Below, piece after piece: positions 5,044 through 9,658 of a DNA stretch of 9,658 bases. The position numbers and the translations under genes were made by a program. The DNA is taken from the NCBI GenBank assembly GCA_964392345.1, contig CAYMPQ010000066.1, positions 1 to 9,658 on the forward strand, written 5' to 3'. How positions within the stretch are numbered: the first letter of the stretch is position 1; every line of letters starts with the position of its first letter. This DNA is from JAUVXY01 sp964392345. Lineage in GTDB: Bacteria > Actinomycetota > Humimicrobiia > Humimicrobiales > Humimicrobiaceae. The notes beneath the pieces are model-generated. The model saw nothing but the letters and a program-made list of their open reading frames with translations. It was not told where the DNA came from and did not search any database.

Positions 5044-6510
5044 CTATAAAATATTTGGTTTCTTGTCAAAGCCAACAGCATTTTCTATGTTGTATGCAAC
5101 TTTAAGTACATTATCTTCTCTCAGTATATCCCCTATAACCTGAAGCCCGATAGGCAGGCTGCCCTTTGATGATAGTCCCACAGGGATTGACGCTGCAGGC
5201 AAACCTGCTAAGTTTACAGGTATTGTACAAATATCTGACAGATACATTGTAAGGGGATCATCCAACCTTTCACCAGCCTTAAATGCTGTAGTCGGAGATG
5301 TTGGTGAGATCAATACATCATATTTTTTAAAAGCTTTCTTAAAATCATCAATTATCAAAGTCCTGACTTTCTGAGCCTTTTCATAATATGCATCATAATA
5401 CCCTGCTGAAAGGCAGTATGTCCCTATCATTATTCTTCTTTTGACTTCATCGCCAAAACCTTCAGCTCTGCTCCTTTTATACATTTCACGAAGAGTCTTT
5501 GCTTCCTTGTTTCTGTACCCGTATCTTACTCCGTCAAACCTTGATAAATTAGAGCTAGCCTCTGATGGTGCAATAATATAATATACGCTCAATGCATATT
5601 TAAGATTTGGAAGTGAGACTTCCTCAACCTTTGCCCCAAGTTCTTCCAACTTTAATAAAGCTGCGTTTACTGCACTTTTTACCTCTGCATCTATTTCTTT
5701 TACCATTAGTTCTGCTGGCACGCCAATCTTCATATTCCTGACATCGCCTTTTAAAAAGCTTTTAAAATCTGGATTTTTTCTATTAATAGATGTGGAATCA
5801 TTTTCATCGTGTCCGCAAATTACATTCAGTAGACCTGCACAATCTTCCACATCCCTCGTTAAAGGACCAATCTGGTCCAGCGAAGAAGCAAAGGCAACAA
5901 GCCCATATCTTGATACTGCACCGTAAGTTGGCTTAAAACCAACAACCCCGCAAAGTGATGCAGGCTGTCTTATTGAACCGCCGGTATCAGAACCAATCGA
6001 GCATATAGCCTCGCCAGCTGCCGTACTGGCCGCAGGACCGCCGCTTGACCCACCGGGAACCCTTTCGGTATCCCAGGGATTGCTGACATTTCCAAAATAA
6101 GAATTCTCGTTAGATGACCCCATGGCAAATTCATCCATGTTAGCTTTGCCAGTTAATATATATTTTTGTTCTTTTAGTTTTTTAATTACTGTGGCATCGT
6201 ATATTGGAATATAATTTTTTAAGATCCTTGAAGCGCATGTGGTTGTTATATCCTTTGTACAAATATTGTCCTTTACAGCAATAGGAATACCTGTAAAATC
6301 ACCTATTCTGCCGCCACTGCCTATATACTCATCTACCGCTCCGGCTTCTTCAATCATTTTTTCTTTTTCTACTCTGATATATGAGTTTGTTTTGCTTTCA
6401 ACCCGGCTTATTCTTGACAGAACGCTTTCAGCAATATCTGCGCATGATATTTCCTTTTTTACAAGCATGTTATGCAATTCGTGTGCTGTCATATAATAAA
6501 ATTCCAACAA
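5044..6510 (-). CDS. gatA: Asp/Glu-tRNA amidotransferase subunit A
   Basis: Amidase-signature subunit that hydrolyses glutamine and passes ammonia to GatB, which amidates misacylated Glu-tRNA(Gln)/Asp-tRNA(Asn). It has 488 aa, normal length. The Ser-cisSer-Lys triad is intact: K80 in IAVKDN, cis-Ser155 in GGSSGG, nucleophile S179 in GSDTGGSIRQP. Other family marks are GKANMDEFAMGSSNENS (121-137) and GLVAFASSLDQIGPLTRD (203-220). Residue 159 is Pro (GGSSGGPAAST), where Ser is common in the homologues I recall. The start is probably TTG at 6510 (or the adjacent TTG at 6507): an AAGGAAAGG Shine-Dalgarno overlaps the gatC stop at proper spacing. The downstream in-frame ATG at 6492 lacks a well placed one. 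gatB follows after about 50 bases. Confidence 0.97.
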   Translation of the reverse strand: MLEFYYMTAHELHNMLVKKEISCADIAESVLSRISRVESKTNSYIRVEKEKMIEEAGAVDEYIGSGGRIGDFTGIPIAVKDNICTKDITTTCASRILKNYIPIYDATVIKKLKEQKYILTGKANMDEFAMGSSNENSYFGNVSNPWDTERVPGGSSGGPAASTAAGEAICSIGSDTGGSIRQPASLCGVVGFKPTYGAVSRYGLVAFASSLDQIGPLTRDVEDCAGLLNVICGHDENDSTSINRKNPDFKSFLKGDVRNMKIGVPAELMVKEIDAEVKSAVNAALLKLEELGAKVEEVSLPNLKYALSVYYIIAPSEASSNLSRFDGVRYGYRNKEAKTLREMYKRSRAEGFGDEVKRRIMIGTYCLSAGYYDAYYEKAQKVRTLIIDDFKKAFKKYDVLISPTSPTTAFKAGERLDDPLTMYLSDICTIPVNLAGLPAASIPVGLSSKGSLPIGLQVIGDILREDNVLKVAYNIENAVGFDKKPNIL

Positions 6511-6514
6511 AATA

Positions 6515-6523
6515 CCTTTCCTT
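6515..6523 (-). promoter_or_regulatory. Shine-Dalgarno of gatA overlapping the gatC stop
   Basis: Minus-strand AAGGAAAGG shares its first bases with the gatC TAA stop. AAGGA lies eight bases before TTG at 6510. The ATG at 6492 is over 20 bases away. This argues for a TTG start and for coupled translation of gatC and gatA. Confidence 0.6.
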
Positions 6524-6809
6524 AATCTATTTTTGGCACCTTAAAGCCACCATCGGAAACCTCGGGAGCATTTTTTAGCGCATCTTCTTTTGGTATTGAC
6601 TTCTTTACAACATCATCCCTGAATACATTTTTTATTTCAATAACATGAGATGTTGGAGGTATTTTTTCCGTATCTACTTCGCTTATTCTGGCAACATGAT
6701 CAAGTATCCTATCCAGCTGAACAGTAAATTTTTCCAGCTCCCCATCGCTAAAATCCAGCTCAGCTAACTTTGCGATATGCTCTATATCTTTTCTTTCAAT
6801 TTTTCTCAT
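6522..6809 (-). CDS. gatC: Asp/Glu-tRNA amidotransferase subunit C
   Basis: Small subunit (95 aa, normal for the family) of the GatCAB amidotransferase. GatC wraps around GatA and stabilises its contact with GatB. Features seen: the N-terminal helix RKDIEHIAKLAELDFSDGE, the helix with LDRILDHVARISEVDT, and the C-terminal segment FRDDVV...NAPEVSDGGFKVPKID, which is the conserved GatC tail. ATG at 6809 has no convincing SD in front of it. A promoter-like pair (TTGTAA, TAAAAT) ends six bases before the ATG, so the mRNA may be leaderless. The stop codon overlaps the SD of gatA and the two genes are 11 bases apart, which indicates translational linkage. First gene of the gatCAB block. Confidence 0.95.
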   Translation of the reverse strand: MRKIERKDIEHIAKLAELDFSDGELEKFTVQLDRILDHVARISEVDTEKIPPTSHVIEIKNVFRDDVVKKSIPKEDALKNAPEVSDGGFKVPKID

Positions 6810-6815
6810 AACACC

Positions 6816-6843
6816 ATTTTACACTACCCGTTGGCAATTACAA
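6816..6843 (-). promoter_or_regulatory. Possible promoter of gatCAB, leaderless arrangement
   Basis: Minus strand: TTGTAA (6838-6843), 16-base spacer, TAAAAT (6816-6821; 5 of 6 to TATAAT). Only six bases separate the -10 from the gatC ATG, so transcription would begin at or next to the A of the ATG. gatC also lacks an SD, which fits leaderless translation. In AT-rich DNA such matches arise by chance, so confidence is modest. Confidence 0.35.
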
Positions 6844-6914
6844 AAAATACAATCGAACACTAAAATATCAGTAGATTATTCTAACAAATTTCCAGCACAA
6901 TTAATAACATATTC

Positions 6915-7646
6915 TTATAATTTCCACTGCCCCATTAATATCAGTATTAAAACCAAATTGTACACGGAATGTAAAAAAATTACAGGGAACAAAGACTTTG
7001 TTTTTTCAAATACATACGCCATAATCCAGCCAATAGTCATCAGGGGAATAAAGCTATATATTTCCATATGAGCAAGTGCAAACAGCAGAGAAGACAGAAA
7101 TAATGCAATACTGACTCCCCAGCTTTTTTTAAATGCTGAATATAAAAATCCTCTGAAATAAATTTCCTCACAAAATGGCGCCACCAATGCTACTACCACT
7201 AGCAATATATTGGCAGACACGCTTCTATTGCTGATAAGCTCTTCAATTTTACTGGCTGGCGCTTCTATATTAAATAGCTGGTTCATAATAAAAACATACA
7301 AAAAACTAATAAAAAAAATGGCCAGAAGCGAAATAAAAGTATACCAGATAGTCTTAATTATGCTGTAGTATCTGAGGCCCAGATCTTTAAAGCTTGCGCC
7401 CCTCCAGAATATTGCAAAAAACCATACGACACCCAGCATCAAAAATACCTGAATTCCATAAAGGACAGAAAAGCTTAAATTATCTATATTAGAAATGTTT
7501 AGAAATTGTTCTTCCTTCAATGCCTGAAATAATTTTGAAGACCCAAAATAGACAACAGCCAGCAGAACAGCCAGAGAGATTATGGAAATTATTCCATCCC
7601 TGGCACTCCACTTTATATTTAACTTTCGATTATTTTTTACATCCAC
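6915..7646 (-). CDS. CPBP-family intramembrane metalloprotease (CAAX protease/Abi type)
   Basis: Membrane protein of 243 aa with a mostly hydrophobic sequence and roughly seven to eight predicted membrane segments. It carries the three CPBP (CAAX-processing/bacteriocin self-protection, PF02517) motifs: EExxxR as APFCEEIYFRGFLY (E160, E161, R165), FxxxH as FALAHME (H193), and HxxxN as FLHSVYN (H226, N230). These residues form the metal-dependent active site in this family, so the enzyme is probably active. The substrate cannot be inferred; family members range from prenyl-protein proteases to bacteriocin immunity and anti-sigma cleavage. The start is uncertain: GTG at 7646 opens the longest conventional frame, but the purine-rich SD (AAGGAAG, about 7661-7667) is 16 bases away, and an in-frame ATT at 7656-7658 is better spaced. 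It sits between ligA and gatC with no evident functional link to either. Confidence 0.9.
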   Translation of the reverse strand: MDVKNNRKLNIKWSARDGIISIISLAVLLAVVYFGSSKLFQALKEEQFLNISNIDNLSFSVLYGIQVFLMLGVVWFFAIFWRGASFKDLGLRYYSIIKTIWYTFISLLAIFFISFLYVFIMNQLFNIEAPASKIEELISNRSVSANILLVVVALVAPFCEEIYFRGFLYSAFKKSWGVSIALFLSSLLFALAHMEIYSFIPLMTIGWIMAYVFEKTKSLFPVIFLHSVYNLVLILILMGQWKL

Positions 7647-7730
7647 ATCTAAATTAATTTTTCTTCCTTTTTATCATCCACCCATAACTCTTAAATCAGT
7701 TCAGGGCCACTTCTCTATGCAGTAACAATT

Positions 7731-9658
7731 TTACCCCTTTACCATACCCTTAAACTCTTCCTCCGAAACAGTCTTGATATTATATTTTTTAGCATCCTCC
7801 AACTTGCTCCCAGGATCTTTTCCAACCACTACTACATCTGTGCTTCCGCTTACACTGGAAGTTACCCTGCCGCCAAATTTCTCAATAATATCCTTAGCCT
7901 GACTTCTTGTAAAAGAGTCAAGCTTTCCAGTCAGTACAAAGGTCTTATTCTTAAAATCCTCTTTTTCTTCAACCTTTTTTAGCTCTGAGCTGAAATTAAC
8001 TTTAGCCTTTCTTAACTTTTCAATTATTTCCAGATTTTGTTTCTGCTTAAAAAATGCCACTATACTTTGTGCAATTCTGGGCCCAATTTCGTTAATTCCT
8101 TCGAGATCCTCATACTTGGCCTTTGCCAGCTCATCTAAATCCCTGTAGCGTTCAGCAAGCACGCTTGCCACATGTGAACCAACAAACCTTATGCCCATTG
8201 CATAAAGAAGCCTTGAAAGCGGTCTTTTTTTACTTTCCTCAATTGCATCAAGTAAATTTTTAGTTGACTTCTCCTTAAAATTTTCTAATGAATATATATC
8301 TTCATACTTCAAATAATAAATATCTGAAGAATCTTTTATAAGATTTCTGTCCAAAAGCTTGCCCACTACTGCGGGACCCAATCCTTCAATATCCATGCCG
8401 CCTCTGGATGCAAAATGAATAATTTTTTCATACTGCTGTGCGGGACAGGCAAGAGAGTTGCACCTCCTTATAACTTCACCTTCAGGTTTTATTACATCAG
8501 CACCACAAACAGGACACCTGACAGGCATCTTAAATTCTTTTTGGCTCCCGTCCCTTCTTTCTTTTATAACCTTTATTATTTCCGGAATCACATCACCAGC
8601 TTTATGAATCAGCGCCCAATCCCCTATTTTTATATCTTTCCTTTTAATTTCATCTTCGTTATGCAGGGTTGCGCGGGAGATTGTTGAGCCTGCTATGGTA
8701 ACCGGCTTCAAATCTGCAACAGGTGTAAGCGCCCCTGTCCTCCCTACACTTACTTTTATATCCAAAATTTTTGTTGTACCCTGCTCGGGTGGGAATTTGT
8801 ATGCTATGGCCCACCTGGGATTCCTTGAAGTATTCCCTAATTTTGACTGGAGCCTGAAATCATTTACTTTTATTACTATGCCGTCTGTCTCATAAGGAAG
8901 TTCTTTTCTCCTGTCCCTCCAACTTTCACAGTATTGTTTTATCTCATCAAAGGTTGATGCCTTTTTAATATTTGGATTTATTCTAAAACCAATTTCCCTT
9001 AAATAATTTAACATACCATACTGATTTCCGGTGCCTATTTCATTGCCGCCTGCAGCTCCATATACAAATATGTTTAAATTTCTCATGGCAGTATTTTTGG
9101 GATCAATCTGGCGGAGCGAACCTGCTGCTGCATTCCTTGGGTTGGCAAAAACTGGCTGGCCGTTTTCCTCCCTCTCCATATTTATCCTTTTAAACTCCTC
9201 CTTTGCAAGATATACCTCGCCTCTTACTTCAAGTCTTTTGGGAATACCGGCTCCTTTGCCGCACATAAGCTTAAGTGGGATTGATTTTATAGTTTTAAGA
9301 TTTGAAGTTATATCTTCTCCTACAACACCATTTCCTCTTGTGGCACCCCTCAAAAATTCACCATTTTCGTAAACAAGTGATACAGCTGACCCATCTATTT
9401 TAAGTTCGCATACAAATTCAATTTCACCTTCGCCCATTGATAAATCCTTGTGCGCCCTTTTTAGAAAATCTTTTAGCTCATCATAATTAAATACATCCTG
9501 CAGGCTTAGCATCCTGTCTCCATGCTCTACAGTAGAAAAGCCGCCTTCTATCGGAGCTCCCACCCTTTGAGTAGGAGAGCTGTCTGTTATAAGATCAGTA
9601 AACTTTTTCTCCAGATTGCATAGATTTCGCATCAGTATGTCATATTCTGCATCACTTA
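7731..9658 (-). CDS. ligA: NAD-dependent DNA ligase LigA, 5'-truncated by window edge
   Basis: NAD+-dependent DNA ligase, which seals nicks in replication and repair in the cytoplasm. The frame stays open to the right edge: eight codons before the first in-window Met (9632) read SDAEYDIL, the conserved adenylation-domain start of LigA, so that Met is internal and the true N-terminus (probably a few tens of residues) lies outside. Numbering from that Met: adenylation Lys in CELKIDG (K78), FANPRNAAAGSLRQ near 162-175, OB fold about 285-360 with KAGDVIPEI, four zinc-finger cysteines (C373, C376, C391, C396), HhH region about 400-530 and a C-terminal BRCT domain about 556-633 (FVLTGKL, FGGRV). 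The C-terminus is complete and ends in TAA. The CPBP gene follows after about 84 bases. No frameshift or missing key residue seen. Identification is secure. Confidence 0.97.
   Translation of the reverse strand, partial: SDAEYDILMRNLCNLEKKFTDLITDSSPTQRVGAPIEGGFSTVEHGDRMLSLQDVFNYDELKDFLKRAHKDLSMGEGEIEFVCELKIDGSAVSLVYENGEFLRGATRGNGVVGEDITSNLKTIKSIPLKLMCGKGAGIPKRLEVRGEVYLAKEEFKRINMEREENGQPVFANPRNAAAGSLRQIDPKNTAMRNLNIFVYGAAGGNEIGTGNQYGMLNYLREIGFRINPNIKKASTFDEIKQYCESWRDRRKELPYETDGIVIKVNDFRLQSKLGNTSRNPRWAIAYKFPPEQGTTKILDIKVSVGRTGALTPVADLKPVTIAGSTISRATLHNEDEIKRKDIKIGDWALIHKAGDVIPEIIKVIKERRDGSQKEFKMPVRCPVCGADVIKPEGEVIRRCNSLACPAQQYEKIIHFASRGGMDIEGLGPAVVGKLLDRNLIKDSSDIYYLKYEDIYSLENFKEKSTKNLLDAIEESKKRPLSRLLYAMGIRFVGSHVASVLAERYRDLDELAKAKYEDLEGINEIGPRIAQSIVAFFKQKQNLEIIEKLRKAKVNFSSELKKVEEKEDFKNKTFVLTGKLDSFTRSQAKDIIEKFGGRVTSSVSGSTDVVVVGKDPGSKLEDAKKYNIKTVSEEEFKGMVKG

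Noticed and set aside
5044..6510. GatA Pro159 after the cis-Ser motif as a catalytic defect
   Set aside because: The Lys-Ser-Ser triad is intact and the position is not catalytic; likely a neutral lineage variation.

Overview
The window is from an uncultured-looking, low-GC bacterium. All supportable genes lie on the minus strand, so the text below goes from high to low coordinates, in the direction of transcription. Core proteins are full-length and bacterial in type: NAD-dependent DNA ligase, a GatCAB amidotransferase of the Firmicutes/Actinobacteriota/candidate-phylum style, and a group-III-like phosphofructokinase. I cannot place the organism more precisely from sequence alone.

Right part (9658-2405), housekeeping block: ligA (5' end cut by the window edge), a CPBP membrane protease, gatC, gatA, gatB and pfkA. 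gatC-gatA-gatB are tightly packed and would be co-transcribed. They make the amidotransferase that converts Glu-tRNA(Gln) and/or Asp-tRNA(Asn) to the correct aminoacyl-tRNAs. pfkA follows with its own strong Shine-Dalgarno. Its substrate-selecting residues (Asp105, Gln125) argue against the classical ATP-PFK and are an unusual pair.

Middle part (2404-1741): no intact gene. It holds a decayed, twice-frameshifted gene of unknown function (2225-1887), a possible hairpin (2260-2298), an 18-bp perfect palindrome (1832-1849) and a near-consensus sigma70-type promoter (1774-1802) driving the next operon.

Left part (1740-1), accessory island: a three-gene operon of a small HNH protein, an XRE-HTH plus Panacea (DUF4065) antitoxin, and a RelE/ParE-like toxin whose start overlaps the antitoxin stop. 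Next come a cluster of G-tracts and a remnant of a Fic-family gene that keeps the inhibitory [S/T]xxxE[G/N] helix but has no catalytic domain. At the left edge, four copies of an 8-mer (GATTACAA/TTGTAATC) form a symmetric array over a possible promoter, RBS and start codon of a gene that runs out of the window. The 303-1740 segment is much richer in CpG than the core block (about 4% versus under 1% of dinucleotide positions by hand count), which supports horizontal acquisition of the operon.

The most interesting items are the HNH-PanA-PanT operon with its palindrome, the symmetric GATTACAA array, the Fic remnant, and the unusual PFK active site. PanAT-type toxin-antitoxin systems are already described. 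The coupling to an HNH gene is the part that deserves a look.
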